This document shows positions 32,988-42,390 of a DNA stretch of 64,000 bases, piece by piece. The stretch is from contig NZ_SJSN01000002.1 of assembly GCF_004331675.1 (NCBI RefSeq), positions 197,956 through 261,955 on the forward strand, given 5' to 3'. The position numbers were made by a program, and so were the translations under genes. Origin of the DNA: Pedobacter frigidisoli. Its GTDB lineage: Bacteria > Bacteroidota > Bacteroidia > Sphingobacteriales > Sphingobacteriaceae. Position 1 is the first letter of the stretch. Each line of letters starts with the position of its first letter. The notes beneath the pieces are model-generated. The model ran no database searches. It was not told where the DNA came from and saw only the letters and a list, made by a program, of their open reading frames with translations.

Positions 32988-35672
32988 TTATTTAATTATT
33001 GTAACTGATCCTTTAAGTATTTGGTTGGTACTTTTTGTTTCAATGGAATAATAGTAAACACCAACTGGAACAATATTTCCTTTTGTCTTCCCATCCCAAA
33101 AAGGATTGTTTCCATTCGATGTATAAATAATATTTCCGAACCGATTGTATATTATAATTTTTGCATTAGGATCACTTTCCAATCCACTTATTTGCCATAT
33201 ATCGTTAATATTATCACCATTTGGACTGAACGCATTTGGAATTAATATATCCTTACAGTACTGAACAACTTTGTAGGTCACGTTTTTGGTGCATCCATTT
33301 ATATCTTCAACAGTTAGAACATAGTTACCTGCCTTATTTACTTCAAAAAACGGGATCTTAGTTTTTTCTCCATTCCAGGTGTAGAATGCAAAACCACTTT
33401 CAGCTTCAAGAGTAACTTTCTCTTTAGCAATAACACAAATTCTCTGCTCATCAGGTGACGATAAATTTATAGGGTCACCTACAATCACTTCTATTTCATC
33501 GCTTTGTTTTGTGCAGCCAGATGTACTTGTGAAATTCACATAAAATAAACCATTTCGATTAACTTTTATACTAGCAGTTCTTTCTCCCGTGCTCCAAAGA
33601 AAATCTGATCCACTCTGGTTTGGGTTAGCCGTTAGCGTAACTTCCTCACCAGCACAAAGCACTTTGTTTGTGGTACGATTTACAGCAACAGTTGGAACCA
33701 GATTAAACCTGATATTTCTTCCCAAAGAATTACTATTACAATTATCATCATTTAAGAATGAAACAACGTATAACCCTGATTTTGTTGTTGTAATAATGTT
33801 TTGATTTGCAAATTCCATCAATTCACCCCCATCTTTAAACCATTTTGTTTTATAATTTAAAGGATTAACAACTGAGATTTCTGCTGTCTCGCCAATGCAA
33901 TAAGCAGTTTTTCCTAAAGAAAATATAGGGGTAGGTAAATTTATTTGATTGATTTTTACGGATTTTGATGTTTCAAAATAGCCATCACAGTTACTAACCT
34001 GTACATTATAAATTCCTGAAACTGCAATATTGTAGCTGTTTTGATTGGCATTTGGAATCTCTGCTCCATCTTTTATCCATTTATATTTATAGCCAGTTAC
34101 TAATTTTGTTTGTAAACTATAGGAAGTTCCTTGGCAAATATTTACCTCATCTGGGTAATTAAATACAATCTCTGGAGTTGTATTGTTTTTTATTATGATG
34201 GGTAGTGATTCCAGAATGATATTTTCGCATAGCGCAGTTATTTTTAAAGTATACACTCCAGATTCTTTTAGCTCCACATTTGGTTTTCCTATCCAATCAT
34301 TAATTTCAGTACCATCTTTAAACCATTGAAAAAGTAATTGATTGTGAAGGGAGGTTGGGATTCTAGGCGATAACTTTATAGTTTGGTTACCACAGGTTTC
34401 AAAAACTATTTCGGGTTTATTATAGCCATTTGATGGTGGTTTTTCATAGTAGAAATCACTATACTTTACTTTTGAATAGTAATCTTGGTCTAATGTGAGG
34501 TATATTTTCTTAATGCCATTTTCAGATGCTAGCCATAAAATTTTCTCGCACATGGTGTTATAATGGATTCCAGAGGGAATTTCTTTGGATATTGTAATAT
34601 AGGTGTCGATACAAAGAGAATTAATTTTTAAATTAATTAAAGATGGATGTTTAGTAAATTTAACGCGATCTAAATTATCTGGACTCGAATAAAACTCATT
34701 AAAAATTGATGCTGGAGTATAATATAATCCCCTATCTGTGGCTGCAAAAACAAAATTTTGTTTAGCTATTGAGGTTAGTGCATATGATTCCTCCAAGTCG
34801 TTTATCTTTTCATCTGCGATAATTTTCTTTATCTCCATACCTGTACACGATAGCATATTTCTTGCAAATAACCCTTCATCAGTTCCCCAAATGTTGTAAA
34901 ATATTTGCCATCCCGAAGTAACTAAAAATGCCTGTTGCCAATGGTGGGCAAATAATGTGCAATTTATTTTAGATGGATAAGGAGCTCGATCCGGTAATGC
35001 TGAAACATACGATGTGAAAGCTTTGTAGTTTAGTGTTGCATGATCATTAACAAAACATTGGCCCATAGGATACAGATGTTGAAAATCTACTGATTTGAAG
35101 CCAGCATTTGTAATATGCCAATCGGGTTCATTTACTAAAGGTTGATTTGTGTATGATTGTTGTTCTGTAACTGATAAATTGCCACGATAGATTTTATACA
35201 TGTGCTTGTTAGTCGCAATTGCTAAATAATCATCATTTGGATTATATGGATAGGCAGGTGTATATTCTACATTTCTTTTAGAACTTATTATTGAAATATC
35301 GTTAATTCGACTTACTTCAGGGTAATTAACTTTTAGCTCGTGTTTTATTCCATTTTTAAAATGAACAATTATATCAGGTTTAACTAGAAAATACATTTCT
35401 GACTCATTAAAGCCAGTTAATTCGGCAATATTTAAGCCACTAGTTTGTGCGTAAATACTGAAATTAACATCACTATCTTTTTTATAATACACAGTCCCAG
35501 CTGGTGTTAATGCCCAAACTGTATGGTCCTCAACAGAAACAAATACTTGTTTAAAAGCTTGGTTATCTAGAAAAGATTCGCCCACTTTTAAATTTAACTG
35601 TCCTTTTAAAATGATCGGAACTATTAAAAGATAAGTAAGTAGAGAGATACGATAAATTAGCTTGATAATCAT
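32988..35672 (-). CDS. Secreted Ig-like repeat surface protein with T9SS type B sorting domain
   Basis: An 894-residue protein with a signal peptide (1-25). An N-terminal half (about 25-430) has beta-propeller-like stretches (WALTPAGTVYY, FAATDRGLYYTPA) and is followed by about five Ig-like or PKD-like repeats, recognised by recurrent YxWxxDGxxI and CxG/CxxE patterns (for example YKWIKDGAEIPN). The last 85 residues are the gliding-motility-associated type B C-terminal domain (IPNAFSPNGDNINDIW, YNRFGNIIY, FWDGK, YYYSIE). This domain directs export by the type IX system and anchoring or release at the surface. Adhesion is inferred. Confidence 0.9.
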   Translation of the reverse strand: MIIKLIYRISLLTYLLIVPIILKGQLNLKVGESFLDNQAFKQVFVSVEDHTVWALTPAGTVYYKKDSDVNFSIYAQTSGLNIAELTGFNESEMYFLVKPDIIVHFKNGIKHELKVNYPEVSRINDISIISSKRNVEYTPAYPYNPNDDYLAIATNKHMYKIYRGNLSVTEQQSYTNQPLVNEPDWHITNAGFKSVDFQHLYPMGQCFVNDHATLNYKAFTSYVSALPDRAPYPSKINCTLFAHHWQQAFLVTSGWQIFYNIWGTDEGLFARNMLSCTGMEIKKIIADEKINDLEESYALTSIAKQNFVFAATDRGLYYTPASIFNEFYSSPDNLDRVKFTKHPSLINLKINSLCIDTYITISKEIPSGIHYNTMCEKILWLASENGIKKIYLTLDQDYYSKVKYSDFYYEKPPSNGYNKPEIVFETCGNQTIKLSPRIPTSLHNQLLFQWFKDGTEINDWIGKPNVELKESGVYTLKITALCENIILESLPIIIKNNTTPEIVFNYPDEVNICQGTSYSLQTKLVTGYKYKWIKDGAEIPNANQNSYNIAVSGIYNVQVSNCDGYFETSKSVKINQINLPTPIFSLGKTAYCIGETAEISVVNPLNYKTKWFKDGGELMEFANQNIITTTKSGLYVVSFLNDDNCNSNSLGRNIRFNLVPTVAVNRTTNKVLCAGEEVTLTANPNQSGSDFLWSTGERTASIKVNRNGLFYVNFTSTSGCTKQSDEIEVIVGDPINLSSPDEQRICVIAKEKVTLEAESGFAFYTWNGEKTKIPFFEVNKAGNYVLTVEDINGCTKNVTYKVVQYCKDILIPNAFSPNGDNINDIWQISGLESDPNAKIIIYNRFGNIIYTSNGNNPFWDGKTKGNIVPVGVYYYSIETKSTNQILKGSVTIIK

Positions 35673-35725
35673 ATATACAATTATACTTTAAAAAGCTGCA
35701 ATGAAAAACCAATTTTGGTAAAAAA

Positions 35726-36442
35726 TTACAAATAAACATTTGGCATAATTTCCCATGCCCAAGGTTTCTTAAAGGTTTTAAAAGTCCTCAATTGAGAAAA
35801 GTACAACACTTCACTGGTTTTTCTGTTGGCCACATCTCTTCTGTGTAAATTACCAACTGTGGTAAATAACTCGCGGGTTTTGAAATCGTAAACCCTCTCC
35901 GTCATGTCGCCTGTGTTTTGGTTGAAATATAGGTTTATCGCACTGGTTAAAAACCAATCTCTGTTTTCAAATTTAAAAGTATAACCCATTTCCCAACGCC
36001 ATTCTGCGCCTCCTTGAAAGCGTAAATACAATTGTTGGTCTTTAATCCCGATTTGGTTAAGCGGATCGCCGAGTTTTCCGCCCTCTTGAGAACGTAAAAT
36101 AAAATCGTTGTTTTGTGTAGATAGGTGATAAGCTCCTGATAATTTATCTTTAAAAAATAAAGCTAAAATTCGTGGTTTCTGTGTTTCCTTTATAATTTCG
36201 CTATTGTTATCTCCGTAGGTTCTGGTCTCGTCTGTGATTTTATTTGATTCAAAAATCACGGCTAAGTCATCAGTGCCGTCACTATTTAAATCGCCGTTTG
36301 CAGTTTCAATTACTGTCCAATTATTGGGTGTAAGCTGCTCAATTGAAGTTCCTTGTGATTTTATTTTTGGAAATAAAAACGTTTTTTGAGCAAAGCTGAT
36401 TTGCGCCAAGAGCATCAAAAAAAGGGAATAGAAAGCTTTCAT
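35726..36442 (-). CDS. Secreted protein with a VCBS-like calcium loop
   Basis: A 238-residue exported protein (signal peptide 1-18, ending SFAQ). The NGDLNSDGTDDLAVI stretch near 49 is an FG-GAP/VCBS-type calcium loop, as in integrin-like propellers, but only one copy is clear. The rest, with FRFQGG-like and DWFLTSAI strands, resembles periplasmic hypothetical proteins of the phylum. The function is not known. It precedes the T9SS surface protein gene (gap 53 bases) on the same strand and may be cotranscribed with it. Confidence 0.75.
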   Translation of the reverse strand: MKAFYSLFLMLLAQISFAQKTFLFPKIKSQGTSIEQLTPNNWTVIETANGDLNSDGTDDLAVIFESNKITDETRTYGDNNSEIIKETQKPRILALFFKDKLSGAYHLSTQNNDFILRSQEGGKLGDPLNQIGIKDQQLYLRFQGGAEWRWEMGYTFKFENRDWFLTSAINLYFNQNTGDMTERVYDFKTRELFTTVGNLHRRDVANRKTSEVLYFSQLRTFKTFKKPWAWEIMPNVYL

Positions 36443-36663
36443 TAAGTAAAAACGGTGTTGATGTATGTTTAGAACGTTTTGATTAGCGTTTTAGTTTAGC
36501 GGGCATTGTCATTCTGAGGTACGAAGAATCTCATGCCATAGAACACTGCTGCAAATACTTCACTACTGAACCAAATGGTGATTTAAGGTTAAGCACTGCT
36601 AATCGGTTACAGATTATTAATCCTCGGTCTATGTTCTCATAGACAGAAATAAAATTTGTCGAA

Positions 36664-36685
36664 TGGTCTGTGATGACACAGACCA
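36664..36685. repeat. Perfect hairpin, repeat-like
   Basis: A 9-bp perfect stem with an ATGA loop. Its sequence resembles the neighbouring hairpin at 36627-36644, as in tandem copies of one element. Confidence 0.6.
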
Positions 36686-36729
36686 CGGAATTATGATTTA
36701 TATTAAATCCATAAGTCTTAAAATTCCCT

Positions 36730-36737
36730 TACTTTTG
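36730..36737 (+). promoter_or_regulatory. Candidate -7 box for the radical SAM gene
   Basis: TACTTTTG matches TAnnTTTG, 17 bases before the TTG start at 36755. The short distance supports that start. Confidence 0.45.
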
Positions 36738-36754
36738 CAGAAAATAAATTCCTT

Positions 36755-38950
36755 TTGAAAACCGAAATCTTCGCCATTACGCCGCCATTTACCCAACTGA
36801 ATACTCCGTATCCGGCTACAGCGTATATAAAAGGTTTCCTGAACACTAAAAATATCTCCTCCGCACAAGCTGATTTGGGTATTGAAGTGATTTTGGAATT
36901 GTTCTCTAAAAAAGGTTTAAATAACTTATTTAAAGTTGATAATCAAAAACCTAAAAGCGATAATGCTAAGCGAATTTTGGCTTTAAAAGATGAATACCTC
37001 AAAACGATTGATGCTGTAATTGCTTTCTTGCAAGGGAAAAACCCAACATTAGCACTTCAAATTTGCGGTGATGACTTTCTTCCGCAGGCATCTCGCTTTG
37101 CACAGCTAGAAGAATTAGATTGGGCTTTCGGCGCAATGGGAACGCAGGATAAAGCGAAACATTTGGCAACGCTTTACCTGGAAGATATTTCAGATTACAT
37201 TGTAGAATGCATAGACGAAAATTTCGGTTTTAGCCGATATGCCGAACGTTTAGGTAGAAGCGCAAATTCTTTTGATGAGCTTTATAATGCTTTAAACCAG
37301 GAACCAACGTACATTGATAAAATCTTAATTTCTGTTTTAAAAGAAAAAATCGAAACGATTCAACCCAAACTGTTTTTGATTTCCGTTCCTTTCCCTGGGA
37401 ATTTATACAGCGCTTTTCGTTGTGCGCAATGGGTAAAAGCCAATCATCCTGAAATAAAAATTTCTATGGGTGGCGGTTTCCCAAATACCGAGTTACGCTC
37501 ATTATCCGATAAACGTGTTTTCGAATTTTTTGATTTCATCACTTTGGATGACGGAGAATTGCCAATTGATTTGCTCATTCAAAACATCAGCGGAGCTTTA
37601 CCAAAGGAAATGCAGATGTATAAAAGAACTTTTCTTTTGGAAAATGGAGAAGTTGTTTACAAGAACGATTCATTTAGAAAAGATTATAAACAAGCAGATG
37701 TCGGAACTCCTGATTATGATGGTTTACTCTTGGATAAATACATTTCGGTAATTGAAATTGTAAACCCAATGCATCGCATGTGGAGCGACGGACGTTGGAA
37801 CAAACTCACAATGGCGCATGGTTGTTATTGGGGTAAATGCACTTTCTGCGATATTTCTTTAGATTACATTAAGGTTTACGAACCCGTTCAGGCCAGGCAA
37901 ATTGTTGATAGAATTGAAGATTTGTACGAGAAAACTGGTCAGAATGGTTTTCATTTTGTAGATGAAGCTGCACCACCTGCTTTGATGCGTGAAGTTGCTT
38001 TGGAAATCATCCGCAGGAAATTGGCCGTAACCTGGTGGACGAATATTCGTTTCGAGAAAAGTTTTACTGCCGATTTATGTTTGCTGCTAAAAGCATCGGG
38101 CTGTATCGCCGTTTCAGGTGGATTGGAAGTAGCATCCGATAGGTTATTGAAACTAATTGATAAAGGCGTTACGGTAGAGCAGGTAGCAAAAGTGACCAAG
38201 AACTTTACTTCAGTAGGCATTATGGTTCATGCTTATTTGATGTATGGTTACCCCACACAAACTATTCAGGAAACAGTCGATAGTTTAGAAATGGTTCGTC
38301 AGTTATTTGAGGCTGGTGTATTACAATCAGGTTTTTGGCACCAATTCGCCATGACTGCTCATAGTCCTGTAGGTATGTATCCTGAGAGATTCGGGGTGGT
38401 TAAGGAATCGGAAAGCATCGGTACTTTTGCCAATAACGACATCAATTACATCGACAAAACAGGTATCGACCATAATAAATTCAGCTACGGATTGAAGAAA
38501 TCTCTATTCAATTTTATGCATGGAATCTGTTTTGATTTCGAATTGCAGGATTGGTTCGATTTTAAAATCCCGAGAACCAAAATTCAATCTGATTTTATTG
38601 AAAAGGCTTTGAATGATGATGATAATTTCAATACTAAGCCAACTGCAAAAGTGGTTTGGATAGGAGGAAAGCCATCAGCTGAATCTTTTACGAAATCGAA
38701 AAAAGGTAATACATGGGAAATGGCTTCACTAACTTTTCACGATAAACGAGAAAGTTTTACTGTTCAAACCAATAAAAGTGAGGGTGAGTGGTTGGTTTCA
38801 ATTTTGGAGAAAATTCATATTTCAAAAGAAAAGGTTTACACTTTTGCTGAAGTTAAGGCAGATTTTGAAACCGAAATGGAGAATTTCGAATTGTTCTGGT
38901 ACTCCAAACCAATTAATACGCTAAGGGAATTTGGATTGTTGGTTTTATGA
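36755..38950 (+). CDS. B12-binding-like radical SAM protein
   Basis: A 731-residue protein. The region about 200-265 (PKLFLISVPFPGNLYSAFRC) resembles the Rossmann-like B12-binding domain that precedes many radical SAM cores, but no D-x-H-x-x-G cobalamin motif is seen. The radical SAM core carries cysteines C357, C362 and C365 in GCYWGKCTFC, spacing C-x4-C-x2-C rather than the usual C-x3-C-x2-C; relatives of this class do carry such spacing, by recollection. It probably modifies a small molecule or peptide with a 5'-deoxyadenosyl radical; the substrate is unknown. Start is TTG at 36755, as no ATG is in a plausible place. Confidence 0.85.
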   Translation: MKTEIFAITPPFTQLNTPYPATAYIKGFLNTKNISSAQADLGIEVILELFSKKGLNNLFKVDNQKPKSDNAKRILALKDEYLKTIDAVIAFLQGKNPTLALQICGDDFLPQASRFAQLEELDWAFGAMGTQDKAKHLATLYLEDISDYIVECIDENFGFSRYAERLGRSANSFDELYNALNQEPTYIDKILISVLKEKIETIQPKLFLISVPFPGNLYSAFRCAQWVKANHPEIKISMGGGFPNTELRSLSDKRVFEFFDFITLDDGELPIDLLIQNISGALPKEMQMYKRTFLLENGEVVYKNDSFRKDYKQADVGTPDYDGLLLDKYISVIEIVNPMHRMWSDGRWNKLTMAHGCYWGKCTFCDISLDYIKVYEPVQARQIVDRIEDLYEKTGQNGFHFVDEAAPPALMREVALEIIRRKLAVTWWTNIRFEKSFTADLCLLLKASGCIAVSGGLEVASDRLLKLIDKGVTVEQVAKVTKNFTSVGIMVHAYLMYGYPTQTIQETVDSLEMVRQLFEAGVLQSGFWHQFAMTAHSPVGMYPERFGVVKESESIGTFANNDINYIDKTGIDHNKFSYGLKKSLFNFMHGICFDFELQDWFDFKIPRTKIQSDFIEKALNDDDNFNTKPTAKVVWIGGKPSAESFTKSKKGNTWEMASLTFHDKRESFTVQTNKSEGEWLVSILEKIHISKEKVYTFAEVKADFETEMENFELFWYSKPINTLREFGLLVL

Positions 38951-39011
38951 TTATTTCGCTTATCGACATGCTGAATTAATTTCAGCATCTTAATATCGAA
39001 TATTAAACTAA

Positions 39012-39077
39012 CCATATAAGGAATGTAAGAAAATATAAGACTTTGAGCTTAAATGAAACCTTACATTTCTTATATGG
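39012..39077. repeat. Long inverted repeat between convergent genes
   Basis: CCATATAAGGAATGTAAG (39012-39029) and CTTACATTTCTTATATGG (39060-39077) are complementary over 18 bases with one G-U pair and a 30-base loop. It lies between the radical SAM and amidohydrolase stops and could terminate either strand, although no T-tract follows. Confidence 0.6.
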
Positions 39078-39090
39078 TAGAATAAATTAT

Positions 39091-42000
39091 TTAATCACAA
39101 TGTGGAACTGTAAAAGTCCATGTTTCTGATTCCCCATCTGGAACGATATATCCATTGCCTCTTGCGGTTTCAAACCACAATTTACCACGAAGTTTTTCTC
39201 TTGTTCCAACTTCATTCATCGTTGCGCTGTCATACAAACGGCCATTAATCATCACATATTTAATCTTTTCCGAATTACGAATATCATCTAAAGGATTTGC
39301 ATCCATAATTACTAAATCTGCTAATTTTCCAACTTCTAATGAACCGATTTCTTTATCCATTCCTAAATAATGTGCGCCATTAACAGTTGCATTTCGAATA
39401 GCTTGCAATGGAGAAAACCCTCCCTGAACAAACATCCAAAGTTCCCAATGTGCACCTAGACCCTGAATCTGTCCATGAGCACCAAGGTTCGCTTTTGTAC
39501 CGCCGTCAGCTATTTGTTTGGTTGCTTTTGCAATATCAATGTGATTGTAATCGCTATATTCTGAAGTGGTTCTGCGTCTCGCCCTTGCATCGATAATCGA
39601 ACGCGGCGTGTAAGTCATTAACTTTTCATTTTCCCACACATTTGTTCTATCGTACCAATAATTTTCGCCCCACTGACCGCCGTAAGCTACAATTAAAGTA
39701 GGGGTATAACCCACTGAAGTATTATTCCAAAGCGTGGTTACATCTTTATAAACCGGTAACACTGGGATGCTGTGCTCAATTCCGGTATGACCATCAGTAA
39801 TCATGTTCATGTTATGGAAAAATGTTGAACCACCCTCAGGTACAACTTCCATTTTTAATTGACGAGCAGCTTCTAATATTTGCTGGCGTTGCTCCCTGCG
39901 TGGTTGATTGTAAGACTTTACAGAAAATGCACCAACCGCTTTCAATCGTTTCAAGTTTGCAAGCGCATCATCTAAACTATTAACTACAACTTTAAAATCG
40001 CCATCAGCACCATATAAAATCGAACCTGTAGAATAAACTCTTGGTCCAACCATTCGGCCCGCCTTAAGCATTTCACTTTGACTGAAAACCATTTCGGTAT
40101 TGCTCGATGGGTCGTGAGAGGTTGTAACGCCGAAGGCCAAATTAGCCATGTAACTCCAATCGCTTTGTGGCGAAATTCCATCAGGGCTGGTGCGTAAATG
40201 CGCATGAACATCAACAATTCCCGGCATAATCGTTTTGCCATTCACATCAATTACTTTCGCGTTTGCCGGAATTGTTACCGCATCAGCTTTACCAATAGCG
40301 GTAATTTTATTTCCATCGGTTAAGATGGTGCCGTTTTCAATTACTTCATCACCTTTCATCGAGATAATTCTTGCACCTTTTAAGGCAACAATTCCGGTTG
40401 GCACATCGCTTTTTAAATTAAGGTTAATATCGATTGAGTTGGCTTGAGTTTTAGGTGTTGCGCCATCAAAATTAAAAGCATTATTCACGTCAATGGTGAA
40501 ATATTTAGGACCTAATGTCCAATGCAAGTTTTTACTGTCTGCACTCCATTGCATATAAGTTCCGCCATCGGTTGTAACTTTTGCAACAGGAATTGCCTTA
40601 TTCCCAGCCGATGCATCTTGGGCAGTTCCAACGTTAATCATCGGAGTGATGTAAACATTAAAAAGCTCATTGAAAGCTAACCATTTATTATCAGGACTAA
40701 CTGCAAACTGATTGGCATACTGCGAAGTGAAGTGTGTTCTTTCGTTTGCACCGTTCAAATCAATACTTTTTAAGGCCTTTTTCCCATCAGCATAACTTTG
40801 GAAATAAATTCTGGTATCATTGTTATTGAAAGATGGCTTTATCCCGTTATCTAACACCAAACTTTTAGCACCACCAGCTGCAGGCATAATAAAAATTCCT
40901 GTTCCACGGCCATAGTTGTAACCTAAAACATCGTTTCCACTACCTTTTCTGAACACAATTTTATCGCCTTTGGTAGAATATTGAGGAGAATAGTAAAATC
41001 CTTTTTCATCGCTCAACGTAATGGTTTTGCCCGATTTTAAATCGGTTCTTTTTATCGCTCCGCGGAGTTCATCGCTCCAGGTAGTGTAGATTAAAAACTT
41101 CCCATCAGGGCTAAAATTGGGTTCGAATTCAAAATCCAAACCGTTAGTTAATCTTTCGGGTTTGCCATTTGGCAATTCCTGCTTGTAAAGAAAACCTGCA
41201 GCATTAAAAACAATAGTTTTTCCATCAGGAGATGTAGTTAATTGCCTTAACATTTTAGCCGTGAAATCATTGCTGAAAACCTGCTGTTCAAAATGTAAAG
41301 CTTGTTGAATGGTTTGTATCGTATTTGCCTGAAACGGAATTGTTGAATTAATTAAAGTGCCTATTTCTGTTTTTCTGATTTTTCCTTTCGCATAAAAGAT
41401 TAAACTTTTGCTGTCTGGTGTCCATGCGAAATTTGGGTAAACACCGAATATTGCCCATGTTTCTTGCTGGTCGTGAGATAAATCTTCGTTTACAGGCCAT
41501 TCTTCGCCAGTTTTAATATTTTGAACGTAAAGTGTCGATTTTAAACGAACACGTTTTACAAACGCGATTAAATTTCCATCAGGCGAAACCTGTGGACGGC
41601 AAGCACCACCTTGTTCATTAATTAATGTGGTTAATTTTCCAGTTGTTAAATCCAGCTGACGAATCGCATAAATTGTTCCGTTCGGGTCTTTACTGTATTC
41701 GAAGTTTGGCCCCGGAGTAACATCTTCACTAAAATAAACATACTTTCCATCAGGCGAAACATTAGGTTCGCCAGCATCTTGCTGGTCGTTTTTACGTTTT
41801 GTTAATTGAACACCATCACCGCCGTTTATGCTGTACATCCACATTTCACCTGCACCCAAAGAACGACTAGCCGTAAAGTGCTTACGGGCGATAATGTAAT
41901 CGCTATTCGGCATCCAGGTTGCGTTATTCAACAACCTGAAACTTTCTTTAGTAACTTGTTTTTTGCCCGAACCATCGCGGTTCATTATCCAAATATTATC

Positions 42001-42318
42001 GCCACCACTTTTATCGCTGGTGTAAGAAATATATTTTCCATCGGGGCTAAACCTTGGTTGCACATCGTAAGCAATACCTCCGCTAATCAACTTCGCCTGG
42101 CCACCCGAAATCGGCATGGTGTAAATATCACCCAACAAATCAAAAACTATTTCCTGGCCATCGGCACTTACATCAAGGTTCATCCAAGTACCCTCATCTG
42201 TATTTAAAGTGAAGTTTTTGGTTGTACCTTGAAATTTTTCTACGTCCCATTTTTTTTCTTGGGCGTTTGAAGTAAAAAATAAAAGAGAAAGCGCAGATAG
42301 AAAATAGAGTTGTTTCAT
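39091..42318 (-). CDS. Secreted TolB-type propeller fused to an amidohydrolase
   Basis: A 1075-residue exported protein. A signal peptide (1-19) is followed by a PD40/TolB-like beta-propeller to about 640, whose blades repeat FSPDGKYISYTSD-like units, and then an amidohydrolase-superfamily domain from about 665 (GARIISMKGDEVIENG) with the metal ligand motif VDVHAHLRT, ending with ADLVIMDANPLDDI. This fusion is common in Bacteroidota and Proteobacteria and is thought to be a secreted peptidase- or imidazolonepropionase-like hydrolase; the reaction is not established. It is divergent from the recQ gene. All recognisable metal-site residues look present. Confidence 0.9.
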   Translation of the reverse strand: MKQLYFLSALSLLFFTSNAQEKKWDVEKFQGTTKNFTLNTDEGTWMNLDVSADGQEIVFDLLGDIYTMPISGGQAKLISGGIAYDVQPRFSPDGKYISYTSDKSGGDNIWIMNRDGSGKKQVTKESFRLLNNATWMPNSDYIIARKHFTASRSLGAGEMWMYSINGGDGVQLTKRKNDQQDAGEPNVSPDGKYVYFSEDVTPGPNFEYSKDPNGTIYAIRQLDLTTGKLTTLINEQGGACRPQVSPDGNLIAFVKRVRLKSTLYVQNIKTGEEWPVNEDLSHDQQETWAIFGVYPNFAWTPDSKSLIFYAKGKIRKTEIGTLINSTIPFQANTIQTIQQALHFEQQVFSNDFTAKMLRQLTTSPDGKTIVFNAAGFLYKQELPNGKPERLTNGLDFEFEPNFSPDGKFLIYTTWSDELRGAIKRTDLKSGKTITLSDEKGFYYSPQYSTKGDKIVFRKGSGNDVLGYNYGRGTGIFIMPAAGGAKSLVLDNGIKPSFNNNDTRIYFQSYADGKKALKSIDLNGANERTHFTSQYANQFAVSPDNKWLAFNELFNVYITPMINVGTAQDASAGNKAIPVAKVTTDGGTYMQWSADSKNLHWTLGPKYFTIDVNNAFNFDGATPKTQANSIDINLNLKSDVPTGIVALKGARIISMKGDEVIENGTILTDGNKITAIGKADAVTIPANAKVIDVNGKTIMPGIVDVHAHLRTSPDGISPQSDWSYMANLAFGVTTSHDPSSNTEMVFSQSEMLKAGRMVGPRVYSTGSILYGADGDFKVVVNSLDDALANLKRLKAVGAFSVKSYNQPRREQRQQILEAARQLKMEVVPEGGSTFFHNMNMITDGHTGIEHSIPVLPVYKDVTTLWNNTSVGYTPTLIVAYGGQWGENYWYDRTNVWENEKLMTYTPRSIIDARARRRTTSEYSDYNHIDIAKATKQIADGGTKANLGAHGQIQGLGAHWELWMFVQGGFSPLQAIRNATVNGAHYLGMDKEIGSLEVGKLADLVIMDANPLDDIRNSEKIKYVMINGRLYDSATMNEVGTREKLRGKLWFETARGNGYIVPDGESETWTFTVPHCD

Positions 42319-42390
42319 CTAAATGTTGATTAATTGAGGCGCAATTTAGCAATATCAACAGCTTTTTTATAGTTTTGACACCGCCGATTT

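Larger units (their letters stand above)
36443..36754. other. 312-base intergenic region with repeat and tandem hairpins
   Basis: Holds TGTCATTCTGAGGTACGAAG from 36507, which is a common intergenic repeat motif of the phylum from memory, then two hairpins: GTCTATG-TTCT-CATAGAC (36627-36644) and TGGTCTGTG-ATGA-CACAGACCA (36664-36685, perfect 9-bp stem). A -7 box TACTTTTG lies at 36730-36737. No gene is seen. Confidence 0.6.

Noticed and set aside
41806-42207. 133-codon plus-strand frame
   Set aside because: Antisense to the amidohydrolase propeller; the propeller frame has clear SPDG repeats and full domains.
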